Source: AV40 sp038230255 (GTDB lineage Bacteria > Verrucomicrobiota > Verrucomicrobiia > Chthoniobacterales > UBA10450). Taken from it: DNA of 64,000 nucleotides. The translations under genes were made by a program, and so were the position numbers. Below the pieces are notes generated by a model, which was not told the origin of the DNA, did not search any database, and saw nothing but the letters and a program-made list of their open reading frames with translations. The first letter of the stretch is position 1. Each line of letters opens with the position of its first letter. The DNA lies in the NCBI GenBank assembly GCA_038230255.1, contig JBBRNP010000007.1, forward strand, positions 132,985 to 196,984, read 5' to 3'. Below are positions 16,241-24,827 of this stretch, in pieces.

Positions 16241-16690
16241 TCAGGTTGCTTCCTCGCGTCCCGGGAAGAACCGGTGCCAGAGCCGGCCGATGGTGCGCTC
16301 TTCCTCGTTGCTCCAAGTGTAATGGCAATCCTGGCAATAAAATTCCTTGGGAATGATCTTCATCGCACAAAGGAGCCCGACCAAGGCCGGAGTCAGAAAC
16401 TTCCGCGTCATTTGCGGATACTCGATGTTGGACGACCCGCACTGCGGGCAGCGAATAATGGCGGCGGCAACGTCCGGGTCGCTCGTTTCCCATTCGATCA
16501 TTAAACTTTGGGCGCGTTCGAAATCGGCGTCGCCCACCATGACCTTGGCATTGGCCTTCGGGCGGGACATGAACGCGACCGCCTGAAGGTGGCCCTCATT
16601 ATGAATGTCCGCGTTGATGCCGGCCTCTTCGAAGCGCTGTTTGAGACGCTTCGCTTTGTCCGGCTCGTTAAATGTCGCGATCGTCACCAT
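16241..16690 (-). CDS. DUF2007 / zinc-ribbon protein
   Basis: 149 residues. The first half (MVTIATFNEPDKAKRLKQRF, then ADIHNEGHLQAVAF...AKVMVGDADFERAQSLM) is the DUF2007 fold, a PII-like small domain proposed to act in signalling or protein binding. The second half carries two cysteine pairs, CPQC near residue 81 and CQDC near 117, separated by a hydrophobic stretch (LTPALVGLLCAMKII), which should form a zinc ribbon around a membrane-associated helix. Function is unknown. The gene is on the same strand as the DUF420 gene upstream, 42 bases apart. Confidence 0.75.
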   Translation of the reverse strand: MVTIATFNEPDKAKRLKQRFEEAGINADIHNEGHLQAVAFMSRPKANAKVMVGDADFERAQSLMIEWETSDPDVAAAIIRCPQCGSSNIEYPQMTRKFLTPALVGLLCAMKIIPKEFYCQDCHYTWSNEEERTIGRLWHRFFPGREEAT

Positions 16691-16732
16691 GGCTTATTCT
16701 GCCTTGCCGCTGCGTCTTTGAGCAAACATCAA

Positions 16733-17176
16733 CTACTGGCCAAGTGCAAGATTCGGCGGAGGGAACCAATGGTAGAGGATGAAGTAAACAAGGACACCAG
16801 TGACCGAAACATAGAGCCAGATCGGCATCGTCCAGCGGCCAATCCGCCGATGTCGATCCCAGCGGCGTTGAAAAGTAGGCACCAGGGTCACGATCACGAG
16901 CGGCAGGGTAACGAACGCGAGCAGCACGTGGGTAATCAGAAGCGGGAAATAAATCCACGCGATCAAACCGGTGTAGCCGGAAGATTTTTCCCCGACGTGC
17001 ACGTGATAGACGATGTAACCGACGAGGAAAGCAGTCGATGCGATCAGGGCAATGATCATGCACGGCACGTGGCGCTGCCAGACGTTGCGCCGGATCCAAA
17101 ACCAGCCCGCCGCAATGAAAATCGTGCTGGTCGCGTTCAGCGACGCATTGATCGCGGGCAAATCAGAAATCGTCAC
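16733..17176 (-). CDS. DUF420 membrane protein
   Basis: 147 residues with four hydrophobic helices: ATSTIFIAAGWFWIRR, CMIIALIASTAFLVGYIVYH, IYFPLLITHVLLAFVTLPLVIVTLV and TMPIWLYVSVTGVLVYFILY. Conserved histidines (VYHVHVG, LLITHV) and PIWLYVSVTGV identify DUF420. Relatives are encoded with respiratory cytochrome oxidase genes, and some act in oxidase assembly; no oxidase gene is in this window, so that role is inference only. The start is a GTG at 17176 that touches the edge of a dispersed CCACAGAT repeat. Confidence 0.85.
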   Translation of the reverse strand: MTISDLPAINASLNATSTIFIAAGWFWIRRNVWQRHVPCMIIALIASTAFLVGYIVYHVHVGEKSSGYTGLIAWIYFPLLITHVLLAFVTLPLVIVTLVPTFQRRWDRHRRIGRWTMPIWLYVSVTGVLVYFILYHWFPPPNLALGQ

Positions 17177-17178
17177 GC

Positions 17179-17264
17179 CACAGATTCACACAGGTGAGAC
17201 ACAGATGAAAGAGGCGCAGAGCTCACCTTGTAAAAATCGGTGTAAATCTGTGTTCATCTGTGGC
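17179..17264. repeat. CCACAGAT...ATCTGTGG inverted-repeat element
   Basis: The left end CCACAGATTCACACAG and the reverse complement of the right end, CCACAGATGAACACAG, agree at 14 of 16 positions. The unit is 86 bp, non-coding, and occupies almost the whole gap between the divergent DUF420 and AsmA-like genes, so their promoters must lie within or against it. Confidence 0.65.
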
Positions 17265-17281
17265 TCTGTACCACTTCGCTA

Positions 17282-19669
17282 ATGCCCACTATTACAGAGG
17301 AACCCAAGACCACTGACGTCCCGCAAGATCGACAATCGCCGCTCGCGCATCCGCTGGCGCGTTCGATTTTGCAGCTGGCGATCGTTCTCGTCATCGCGGG
17401 CGCGATCAGCGGCGGATGGTATCTGGCGCGGAAAGGCTTTGGGCACCAATGGCGCGCGCGGATCGTGGAGGAATTGCACCGGCGGGGTGTCGAAGCGTCG
17501 ATCGGCCGGCTTACGCTCAATCCGTTTCGCGGACTGGTCGCGCGGAACGTCCGCATTTTCAGCTATCAAGATCGCACCCACACGCTCGCGTTCATCAGTG
17601 AAATCGTGCTCGATATCAATTACGCCGCTTTCTTTCATCATCAGCCGTTTCTGAGCGCGCTCGATGTTCGTAACGCTGAGGTCACGCTCCCGCTGAAAGG
17701 CCCGCAGGGCAAAACCGAGCAGCCTCAGCTCAGAAGATTTCACGCTCACATTTATTTTCCGCCCGAACAAATCGTTGTCAGCCAGGCCGAAGGAATCTTT
17801 TGTGGCGTGCGCGTCTCTGCCACCGGTCAGTTGATCAAGCGTGCGGATTATCAGCCATCGCCGCCGCTGTCGGAAGAGGAGAGAGAAAAGCGAATGTCGA
17901 TGGTGCGCCGGATCGGGGCGGAGCTGCAGCGATTCAGTTTTCCAAACGGTCCACCTTCATTGCAGGTGAAATTTAGCGGCGATCTCGCCCAGCTCGAAGA
18001 CGCTCGCGCCGAAGCGACGCTGCGGGGAAGCTTCCTCAAGCGAAAAGATTACGAGATCCGGGACTTTATTGCGTCGGCGGAGTGGAGTGATCAAACCCTC
18101 ACCGTTTCGCGATGTGAATGGAACGATCGTTTGGGCGGCTTCGCCGCGACCGCAAACTGGAGCCGGCAAACTAACGCCGCAACTTTTCAAGCTCGTAGCA
18201 GCCTTGATCTCAAATCATTGCTCGATGCGGCCGATGCTGGCGGCGTGTTGGCCGATGCCACCTTTAATTCTCCGGCGGTCATCGACGTTTCGGGTTCGGC
18301 GAATTTTGCCGGCGAGAAGCCGCAGCTGAAAGTGATCGGCCACGCCGCGGTCGACAATGTCGCTTACAAAAATTTGCCGCTCTCGGGATGCCGGATGGAA
18401 TTCTCCTGGGACGGCGAGCGCACCTGGCTGCGCGATATCCGGATTCGACACCCGACCGGCGATCTTCACGCCGAAGTGTTCGAAGCGCCTAACGAATTCC
18501 GATTAAACATCGACGGGCCGCTGGCTCCGACCGAACTGCGGCCGTTCGTCTCGCCTGAGATCCAGGAATTTTTGGGAGAATGGGAATGCTCGCGCCCGCC
18601 GGTGATCCAGCTCGCTATTCGCGGGAAGGATCGACAACCGGAAAGCTGGCAAGGCGACGGGAACATCGCGCTCGATCGCACCCGTTTTCGCGGTCAATGG
18701 ATGAACAGCGCGACCTCCAAAGTGCACTTCGCAGACGGCGCGGTCACTTACGAAGATTTCCACGTCACGCGCGAGGAAGGCGTCGGCACCGGAAATTTTA
18801 CCTACGACTTCGCCAAGCACGAAGTCCGAGTCTCGAACGTGAAAGCCAACGTTCGCCCAACCGAAGTAAGTTTTTGGATCGATGAGGATCTGCCGAAAAA
18901 TGTCGCGCCTTATAAATTTCGTCAGCCGCCGACAATCACGGCGAACGGCGTCTATCAATTTCACGGCGGCAAAGGCACGCGGCTTGAGATCAATGTCGAT
19001 GCGCCGGCCGGGATGGATTATGTTTTTTTAGGCAAGACTTTGCCCTTCCACAAAATCGCCGGGAAACTTCTTTTCACCAACGATCACCTTCAGATTGTCG
19101 ATCTTCGCGGAAATCTTTTTTCAGGTAACGTCCGCGGTAGCGCGGATATTTCGCTGGCCCATGGCGATCCTCGGTATCGCGCGAAGCTTGCGGTCGACGC
19201 CGTGGATTTTCCGCGCCTGACCGATCTCTATTACAACTACAAGACCGCGCACGGCCAGCTCAACGGGACCTACGATTTCTCGGGTCTGGGCGATAACTCG
19301 CGGACAATGCAAGGCAGCGGCAAGATGAACGTGGCCAATGGCGACGTGTTTGCGATCCCGGTGTTCGGCCCGCTCTCCGGAATCTTAAATCTGGTGGTTC
19401 CGGGCTCCGGCTACAGCATCGCGCGCAATGCGACCGCCGATTTCACGGTCCAAAAAGGGGTCATTCACACCGACAATTTCGAGGTCGCGGGGGGACTTTT
19501 TTCCATGCTCGGCACTGGCGATATTCATTTCTTGGACGACAAACTCGATTTCGAGGTGCGAATCGATCCCAAAGGACCCGGCATATTACTGGCGCCGGTT
19601 TACAAACTTTTCGAATACAAAGGCGAGGGCAGCCTGAAAAATCCCGATTGGCACCCGAAAAGGTTTTAG
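17282..19669 (+). CDS. Large AsmA-like / TamB-type envelope protein
   Basis: 795 residues. One N-terminal membrane helix (SILQLAIVLVIAGAISGGWYLA) is followed by an extended beta-rich periplasmic region. Features typical of AsmA-like proteins are RVDASIGRLTLNPFRGLVARNVRIF-like segments (seen here as ASIGRLTLNPFRGLVARNV), repeated sandwich strands, and a C-terminal domain around GQLNGTYDFSGLG..SRTMQGSGKMNVANGDVFAIPVFGPLSGILN ending LKNPDWHPKRF. This architecture is now linked to bridge-like lipid transport between the inner and outer membrane. A second AsmA-like gene lies at 51579. It is the first gene after a divergent promoter region and is followed by a repeat, not an obvious operon partner. 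Confidence 0.72.
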   Translation: MPTITEEPKTTDVPQDRQSPLAHPLARSILQLAIVLVIAGAISGGWYLARKGFGHQWRARIVEELHRRGVEASIGRLTLNPFRGLVARNVRIFSYQDRTHTLAFISEIVLDINYAAFFHHQPFLSALDVRNAEVTLPLKGPQGKTEQPQLRRFHAHIYFPPEQIVVSQAEGIFCGVRVSATGQLIKRADYQPSPPLSEEEREKRMSMVRRIGAELQRFSFPNGPPSLQVKFSGDLAQLEDARAEATLRGSFLKRKDYEIRDFIASAEWSDQTLTVSRCEWNDRLGGFAATANWSRQTNAATFQARSSLDLKSLLDAADAGGVLADATFNSPAVIDVSGSANFAGEKPQLKVIGHAAVDNVAYKNLPLSGCRMEFSWDGERTWLRDIRIRHPTGDLHAEVFEAPNEFRLNIDGPLAPTELRPFVSPEIQEFLGEWECSRPPVIQLAIRGKDRQPESWQGDGNIALDRTRFRGQWMNSATSKVHFADGAVTYEDFHVTREEGVGTGNFTYDFAKHEVRVSNVKANVRPTEVSFWIDEDLPKNVAPYKFRQPPTITANGVYQFHGGKGTRLEINVDAPAGMDYVFLGKTLPFHKIAGKLLFTNDHLQIVDLRGNLFSGNVRGSADISLAHGDPRYRAKLAVDAVDFPRLTDLYYNYKTAHGQLNGTYDFSGLGDNSRTMQGSGKMNVANGDVFAIPVFGPLSGILNLVVPGSGYSIARNATADFTVQKGVIHTDNFEVAGGLFSMLGTGDIHFLDDKLDFEVRIDPKGPGILLAPVYKLFEYKGEGSLKNPDWHPKRF

Positions 19670-19681
19670 CCTTCGATTCTT

Positions 19682-19758
19682 GTCATTCCGAGCGAAGTCG
19701 AGGAATCTCTCGCTGTTTCAGAAATATCTAGAGATGTCTCGACTCCGCTCGACATGAC
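19682..19758. repeat. GTCAT...ATGAC imperfect palindromic repeat (copy 3)
   Basis: It begins GTCATTCCGAGCGAAGTCG and ends GACTCCGCTCGACATGAC, with the AAATATCTAGAGATGTCTC core shared with copies 1 and 2. It fills the gap between the AsmA-like gene and the ATP-grasp gene; here the ATP-grasp start ATG lies 9 bases beyond the repeat end. Confidence 0.75.
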
Positions 19759-19767
19759 AATTCCACA

Positions 19768-20733
19768 ATGAAAAAAATCGGAATCCTATTTGGCCAGGAA
19801 CACAGTTTCCCGCCGGCATTTGTCGAGCGGGTGAATCAAAAGACCGGTGGCCGCGATATCGTGGCGGAGTTCGTCAAGATCGACAAAGTGATTCAAGGCG
19901 AACCGTGCGGTTACGACGTCGTGATCGACCGCATTTCGCAGGACGTCCCGTTTTATCGCGCCTGGCTGAAGAATGCGGCGCTCACCGGGACCGCGGTGGT
20001 GAACAATCCCTTTTGGTGGAGCGCGGACGAAAAGTTTTTCAACAATGCGCTTGCCACGAAAATCGGCGTGGCCGTTCCGCGGACGGTCTTGCTCCCATCA
20101 AATCAACCGCCCACCGACACCAACGATAAATCATTTCGCAATCTGGAATATCCGCTGAACTGGGAAGCGATTTTCAGCTACGTCGGTTGGCCGGCGTTTT
20201 TCAAACCGTTCGCGGGCGGCGGCTGGAAAAACGTTTATCGATTGCACAACCCGGAAGAATTTTACCGGGCCTACAACGAGACTGGTCAGCTGGTGATGAT
20301 GTTGCAGGAGGAAGTGAAGTTCGACATGTACTTCCGCTGCTACTCGATTGATCAGCGCCATGTTCGGGTCATGCCCTACGAACCGCGGCATCCGTATCAT
20401 TTGCGGTACCAAACCGAATGGCAGACTCCGCCCGAAGTTTTGCAGAAAGTCGAACAAGGCGTGCTGACGCTGAATCAATATCTCGGCTACGACTTGAACA
20501 CGGTTGAGTTTGCGATTCGCGACGGCGTTCCGGTCGCGATCGACTTTTGTAATCCAGCGCCGGATGCCGAGGCCGCCAATGTCGGTGAGGGAAATTTTGA
20601 GTGGGTGGTGGAAGCTGTTTCCGAAATGGCCATCCGCAAAGCGCGCGAACACGTTCCCGGCCGGGACAATTTGAGCTGGGGAAAGTTTCTCCAGGCTGCC
20701 GTGACCAAACGTTCGTTAAGCGAACTCGCCTAA
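19768..20733 (+). CDS. ATP-grasp ligase (RimK/glutathione-synthetase-like)
   Basis: 321 residues. The N-terminal part (KKIGILFGQEHSFPPAFVE) and YDVVIDRISQDVPFYRAWLK precede an ATP-grasp core with VGWPAFFKPFAGGGWKNVYRL (nucleotide-binding lysine and glycine loop, near residue 135-155), MLQEEVKFDMYFRCYSI and a C-terminal metal-binding NTVEFAIRDGVPVAIDFCNPAPD. Such enzymes form amide or peptide bonds through acyl-phosphate intermediates in the cytoplasm; the substrate is unknown. It heads a same-strand block with a GCS2-type carboxylate-amine ligase, an aminopeptidase-like protein and another ligase-like protein, suggesting a small-peptide pathway. A dispersed 10-mer overlaps its stop codon (20732-20741). 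Confidence 0.78.
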   Translation: MKKIGILFGQEHSFPPAFVERVNQKTGGRDIVAEFVKIDKVIQGEPCGYDVVIDRISQDVPFYRAWLKNAALTGTAVVNNPFWWSADEKFFNNALATKIGVAVPRTVLLPSNQPPTDTNDKSFRNLEYPLNWEAIFSYVGWPAFFKPFAGGGWKNVYRLHNPEEFYRAYNETGQLVMMLQEEVKFDMYFRCYSIDQRHVRVMPYEPRHPYHLRYQTEWQTPPEVLQKVEQGVLTLNQYLGYDLNTVEFAIRDGVPVAIDFCNPAPDAEAANVGEGNFEWVVEAVSEMAIRKAREHVPGRDNLSWGKFLQAAVTKRSLSELA

Positions 20734-20754
20734 GATCGACAATCCCTTTCGATT

Positions 20755-20861
20755 GTCATCCTGAGCGCAAGCGAAGGATCTCTCACAAGCTCGAGCGTCA
20801 CGCATAAAGGTTTGTGTGATCCATCGGTCTATGTGAGATCCCTCGCTCCGCTCGGGATGAC
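20755..20861. repeat. GTCATCC...GGATGAC palindromic repeat (copy 4, diverged)
   Basis: GTCATCCTGAGCGCAAGCG at the left and CTCGCTCCGCTCGGGATGAC at the right form the outer arms. The centre differs from the other copies (no CTCTAGA word). It lies between the ATP-grasp and GCS2 genes. Confidence 0.6.
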
Positions 20862-20895
20862 ACCGGCTTAGTTTTGGCGGACACTTTCTCGGCAA

Positions 20896-22026
20896 ATGAG
20901 CAAGAAGGACCACACTTACACCCTCGGCATCGAAGAGGAGTTCGCGATTGTCGATCCGCAGACGCGCGAACTGAGGTCGCATATTCAAGAAATCCTCGAG
21001 TGTGGGAAAGTTATTCTTAAAGAGCAGATCAAACCCGAGATGCATCAATCGATGGTGGAGCTTGGCACCGAGATTTGCAATTCGATTGAGCACGCGCGCG
21101 AGCACGTCATTGAGCTGCGGAGTAAACTGGCTGAGCTGGCCGGCCGCAGCGGATTGAAAATCGCCTCGGTCGGGACGCATCCATTTTCGCATTGGCGCGA
21201 CCAACTCATTACCGAAGGCGAGCGTTACCAGGAAATTGTGCGTGATATGCAATCGCTCGCGCGGGCGAATCTTATCTTTGGATTGCACGTCCACGTTGGA
21301 ATCCCAGACCGCGAAACGGCGATTCACGTGATGAATCAGACCCGCTATTTCTTGCCGCACGTTTACGCGCTCTCGGTCAACTCGCCGTTTTGGGTCGGGC
21401 AGGATACCGGTCTGAAAGGTTACCGGTTGAAAGTGTTCGAGCGTTTTCCGCGCACCGGAATTCCGGACGCATTCGAATCGCTCTCGGAATACGAAGATTA
21501 CTGCAAGCTCCTGGTGAAAACCGGTTGCATCGATAATCCCAAAAAAATCTGGTGGGACATTCGGCTCCATCCGTTTTTCGATACACTCGAAGTGCGCGTG
21601 TGCGATGCGCAATCGCGCGTGGACGACACTCTCGCGATCGCAGCCTTGCTCCAGGCGGTCATCTCTAAACTCTTCAAGTTGCTTCGGCAGAACACGACCT
21701 TCCGCGTTTATCGGCGTCGCCTGCTTGATGAAAATCGATGGCGCGCGACCCGTTACGGAATCGACGGCAAACTGATCGATTTTGGTCGGGAAGAGGAAGT
21801 GGAGACGCGCAGCTTGTTAAACGAACTGCTCGAATTTGTTTCGAGTGAAGTGAAAGAACTCGGCAGCGAGCGCGAGATGGCGCACATCGAACGGATCATG
21901 CGCGAAGGCACTGGCGCGGATCGACAACTTGCTGCTTATGGGCGGACGCAAGACATGAAAGCAGTGGTCGACCAAATCGTGGCCGAGACTTACGAGGGTC
22001 TAAGCGTGGATGGATCGACAACTTGA
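20896..22026 (+). CDS. Carboxylate-amine ligase of the GCS2 (YbdK) family
   Basis: 376 residues in the gamma-glutamylcysteine-synthetase-like superfamily. LGIEEEFAIVDPQTREL at residues 10-26 is the diagnostic start, followed by HQSMVELGTEICNS, ASVGTHPFSHW near 95, LIFGLHVHVGIPDRE near 118, NSPFWVGQDTGLKGYR near 165 and WWDIRLHPFFDTLEVRVCDAQS near 215. E. coli YbdK has weak glutamate-cysteine ligase activity, but members of this branch may join other amino acids. No second glutathione gene (gshB proper) is evident, though the adjacent ATP-grasp protein could do the second step. The family call is firm; substrates are inferred. Confidence 0.9.
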   Translation: MSKKDHTYTLGIEEEFAIVDPQTRELRSHIQEILECGKVILKEQIKPEMHQSMVELGTEICNSIEHAREHVIELRSKLAELAGRSGLKIASVGTHPFSHWRDQLITEGERYQEIVRDMQSLARANLIFGLHVHVGIPDRETAIHVMNQTRYFLPHVYALSVNSPFWVGQDTGLKGYRLKVFERFPRTGIPDAFESLSEYEDYCKLLVKTGCIDNPKKIWWDIRLHPFFDTLEVRVCDAQSRVDDTLAIAALLQAVISKLFKLLRQNTTFRVYRRRLLDENRWRATRYGIDGKLIDFGREEEVETRSLLNELLEFVSSEVKELGSEREMAHIERIMREGTGADRQLAAYGRTQDMKAVVDQIVAETYEGLSVDGSTT

Positions 22027-22068
22027 TTGCCGACACTAAATTTCTGTTTAATCCTGAACGCTTCCACA

Positions 22069-23088
22069 ATGCCTGACCGTTCGACCATCGATACGATTGA
22101 CGCCGAGCTCGCGCCCGGAGCGCGCAATGCGATTAGCGTTTGCCTTCAGTTGAGGCCCGAAGAGCGGGTGACGATTATTACGGACGAAGCAACCGCTGAT
22201 ATCGCAGCAGCGTTGCGAGCTGAAGTCGAAGCAATCGATTCCGAACACTCGGTTTTCGTTTTGGAAAACTGCGCGTCGCGCCCGCTCACGGCGATGCCGC
22301 GTGAGATTTTGGACGATCTTGCGCGATCACAAGTTTCGATCTTTTGCGCGCAAAGTCAGCCGGGCGAGCTCGGCTCGCGCATGCAGATGAGCGACGTCGT
22401 GAACAAGCATCACATCCGTCATGGCCATATGGTGAACATCAACCGCCAGATCATGCTGGAAGGCATGCGCGCTGATTTCCGCCAAGTGGATGCGCTCAGT
22501 CGCAGATTGATCGAACGCGCGCGCCATGCGGAGCGCATTACTTGCCGCACACCGCGCGGCACCGACTTTGAAGGAGAGTTCTCGTCAAAGCTAAAATGGC
22601 TGAAAACGAGCGGCATCATCACGCCTGAAAAATGGGGCAATTTGCCCGGCGGAGAAATTTTCACCGCTCCGGCAAACAGCAACGGCACGTTCGTGGTGGA
22701 CGGGGTGGTGGGTGATTATCTCTGCAGCAAGTACGGCGATCTTCGCGGCGCGCCGCTCACGATCGATGTGAAAGACAATCGCATTGTCGATCTTCGCTGC
22801 GAAAACAAAGAGTTACTGGAAGAGTTTCGCGCTTACACGAGCACGGATGAGAACAGCAATCGCGTTGGCGAATTTGCCATCGGCACGAACACCGCTTTAA
22901 CGCGTGTCATCGGCAACATTTTGCAGGACGAAAAAATCCCCGGCGTTCACATCGCCTTCGGGCATCCCTACTCCGAGCACACCGGCGCTGATTGGGTGTC
23001 GAAAACGCACATCGACTGCGTCGGCCGTGATTTCGACATCTGGTTCGACAACGAACAGGTGATGCGCGCCGGAAAGTTCCTGATTTGA
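22069..23088 (+). CDS. M29-like aminopeptidase family protein
   Basis: 339 residues resembling thermophilic metallopeptidase family M29 and the related leucyl-aminopeptidase group: VCLQLRPEERVTIITDE at the start, GRVIT-like linker, ERITCRTPRGTDFEGEFS near 165, GNLPGGEIFTAPANSNGTFVVDG near 195-215, EFAIGTNTAL near 280 and HIAFGHPYSEHTGADWVSKTHIDCV near 300-325. The conserved E, H and D residues that hold the two metal ions in M29 enzymes appear present (PGGEIF, GHPY, HIDC). Start set at the ATG at 22069, 42 bases after the GCS2 stop; an upstream TTG would add 14 residues. Its place between two ligase genes suggests processing or turnover of the peptide they make. Confidence 0.75.
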   Translation: MPDRSTIDTIDAELAPGARNAISVCLQLRPEERVTIITDEATADIAAALRAEVEAIDSEHSVFVLENCASRPLTAMPREILDDLARSQVSIFCAQSQPGELGSRMQMSDVVNKHHIRHGHMVNINRQIMLEGMRADFRQVDALSRRLIERARHAERITCRTPRGTDFEGEFSSKLKWLKTSGIITPEKWGNLPGGEIFTAPANSNGTFVVDGVVGDYLCSKYGDLRGAPLTIDVKDNRIVDLRCENKELLEEFRAYTSTDENSNRVGEFAIGTNTALTRVIGNILQDEKIPGVHIAFGHPYSEHTGADWVSKTHIDCVGRDFDIWFDNEQVMRAGKFLI

Positions 23089-23178
23089 GGTGGATCGAGC
23101 AGTCCCTTGCTCGATGTTAAAGTAATGTCGGCGAAGCCGAGTAGAATTAGCATCGCCCGACGGAGCGGCCGATCCACC
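23089..23178. repeat. GGTGGATCG...CGATCCACC repeat (copy 2, inverted)
   Basis: It is the reverse complement of the unit at 16149-16235 apart from its central hairpin, with the same 9-bp ends. It begins one base after the aminopeptidase stop codon and ends 4 bases before the start of the next gene, so it exactly fills the gap. Confidence 0.75.
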
Positions 23179-23182
23179 TGAA

Positions 23183-24370
23183 ATGCATCCAGAACTCCGC
23201 GCGCGATTTAACGCTGATTTCACGCCGGAAAAATATGCGGCGCTGTTGCGCTGCGTAAATGAATCAACGAAATGGCCAGCCGATTTTCGAATTTCGGAGA
23301 CGCCGATTTTCCTGACCCGCGAATTTACCGACGAAGCGGTTTATGCCGCGAATGAGATCGCGGCCCAAACCCAAACGCCGGAGTTTGCGATGCATTCGGC
23401 GTCCGCGATCCCGCCCGGGTTGGAAGTACCTAACGAATCCGAGCATCCCGAATTTCTGATTGTCGATCTTGCGGTTTGTGACGATGGCCATCGCTTGGTC
23501 CCACGGCTGATCGAGCTCCAAGCCTTTCCGAGCTTGTTCGCCTTTCAGTTCTTATTGCTCGGTTGCATGCGCAAAGCATATCCGGCGATTCCGCGAGACT
23601 GGACCTCGTCGTTCGGCGGAATCAAAGACGAGCAATACATCGACATTCTACGCCGGACGATTCTCGCCGATTCGAAACCGGAGAATGTGATTTTGCTCGA
23701 GATCGAGCCGGAGAAACAAAAAACCCGGATTGATTTCGCTGCAACTGAGCTGCTTCTGGGGATTCGGTCTGTTTGCGTGACGAAAATTGAAAAACGCGGG
23801 CAACAGTTATTTTACGATCGCGATGGGACCGAGACGCGGATCGAGCGGATCTACAATCGCGTCATCTTCGACGAACTCGAGCGCCGTCCCGATGTGAAAC
23901 TGCAATTCAGTTTTCAGGACGAGCTCGATCTCGCATGGATCCCGCATCCGAATTGGTACTACCGCATCAGCAAACATTCGCTGCCGTTTATCAAGACGGC
24001 GCATACCGCGCCGGCTTTTTTCGCGGACGAATTTCCCGGCGACGAAAAGATCGACAACTATGTTTTGAAGCCGCTTTACTCATTTGCCGGGCTCGGTGTT
24101 GAGATGGATCCGACGCTTGAGAAACTTTCACGCCTGACCAATCCGCATCAATGGATCCTGCAAAAGAAGGTCGAGTATGCCTCGTTTGTGCAGACCATCG
24201 AGGGTCCAAAATCGAAGGCGGAACTGCGAATGATGTTCGTCTGGTCGGAACAAGGCGAGCCGGTCCTGGTCAACAATCTTGTTCGGATGAGTCAGGGAAA
24301 AATGATGGGCGTCAATTTTAACAAGGACAAAACCTGGGTCGGCTCCAGCATCGCGTTGCACGACCAATAA
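23183..24370 (+). CDS. Conserved protein, probable ATP-grasp-like ligase
   Basis: 395 residues, cytoplasmic. I do not place it in a named family with certainty. The middle and C-terminal parts look like an ATP-grasp fold: FFADEFPGDEKIDNYVLKPLYSFAGLGVEM near residues 275-310 resembles the lysine and flexible glycine loop, WILQKKVEYASFV the second ATP contact, and AELRMMFVWSEQGEPVLVNNLVRMSQGKMMGVNFNKD the metal-binding end. The N-terminal half (HPEFLIVDLAVCDDGHRLVPRLIELQAFPS, then EIEPEKQKTRIDF) could be the substrate-binding part. As fourth gene of the ligase/aminopeptidase block, it may add another residue to the same product. Confidence 0.6.
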   Translation: MHPELRARFNADFTPEKYAALLRCVNESTKWPADFRISETPIFLTREFTDEAVYAANEIAAQTQTPEFAMHSASAIPPGLEVPNESEHPEFLIVDLAVCDDGHRLVPRLIELQAFPSLFAFQFLLLGCMRKAYPAIPRDWTSSFGGIKDEQYIDILRRTILADSKPENVILLEIEPEKQKTRIDFAATELLLGIRSVCVTKIEKRGQQLFYDRDGTETRIERIYNRVIFDELERRPDVKLQFSFQDELDLAWIPHPNWYYRISKHSLPFIKTAHTAPAFFADEFPGDEKIDNYVLKPLYSFAGLGVEMDPTLEKLSRLTNPHQWILQKKVEYASFVQTIEGPKSKAELRMMFVWSEQGEPVLVNNLVRMSQGKMMGVNFNKDKTWVGSSIALHDQ

Positions 24371-24377
24371 CGTCGCA

Positions 24378-24824
24378 CTAAATCAGTCGAGTTTTGATGT
24401 TGATCTCGGAAGTGAGCGTCTGATGAACCGGACACTTGCCTGCGACTTCGATAAGTTTGGCGCGCTGTTCATCGGTCAGCGAGCCGGCGAGCTGAATGTC
24501 GAGCTCGATCCGATCGATCTTTCCCTCTTTCGTGTCGCACTCCTCGCAGTCGGCCGCGTGGATCTTCGAATGTCGGAGTGAAACGGTAATATTTTCGAGC
24601 GGCCAGCGCCGTTTCCGTGCATAAAAGCCGATTGTCATCGACGTGCATGAGCCGAGAGCGGCGAGCAAAAGATCGTAAGGCGTAGGACCGGTATCGGTGC
24701 CGCCGTACGAGACAGGTTCGTCGGCATAGAGTTCGTGAGAATCGATCTTCACTTCCTGGGCGAAGCCGGCGGCGTTGCCGTGAACAATCACGTGCGCTGG
24801 TTCTGCTTGTTCGGTTGTTGCCAT
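24378..24824 (-). CDS. OsmC family protein
   Basis: 148 residues with the OsmC/Ohr fold: YGGTDTGPTPYDLLLAALGSCTSMTIGFYARKR (first redox cysteine near residue 62) and, near the C-terminus, AGKCPVHQTLTS (second cysteine near 132). These two cysteines reduce organic hydroperoxides in Ohr and OsmC. An additional ADCEEC motif near residue 91 is not part of the classic enzyme. It converges with the ligase gene at 24370 and is followed on its strand by nothing close. It likely works in cytoplasmic peroxide defence. Confidence 0.88.
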   Translation of the reverse strand: MATTEQAEPAHVIVHGNAAGFAQEVKIDSHELYADEPVSYGGTDTGPTPYDLLLAALGSCTSMTIGFYARKRRWPLENITVSLRHSKIHAADCEECDTKEGKIDRIELDIQLAGSLTDEQRAKLIEVAGKCPVHQTLTSEINIKTRLI

Positions 24825-24827
24825 AGT

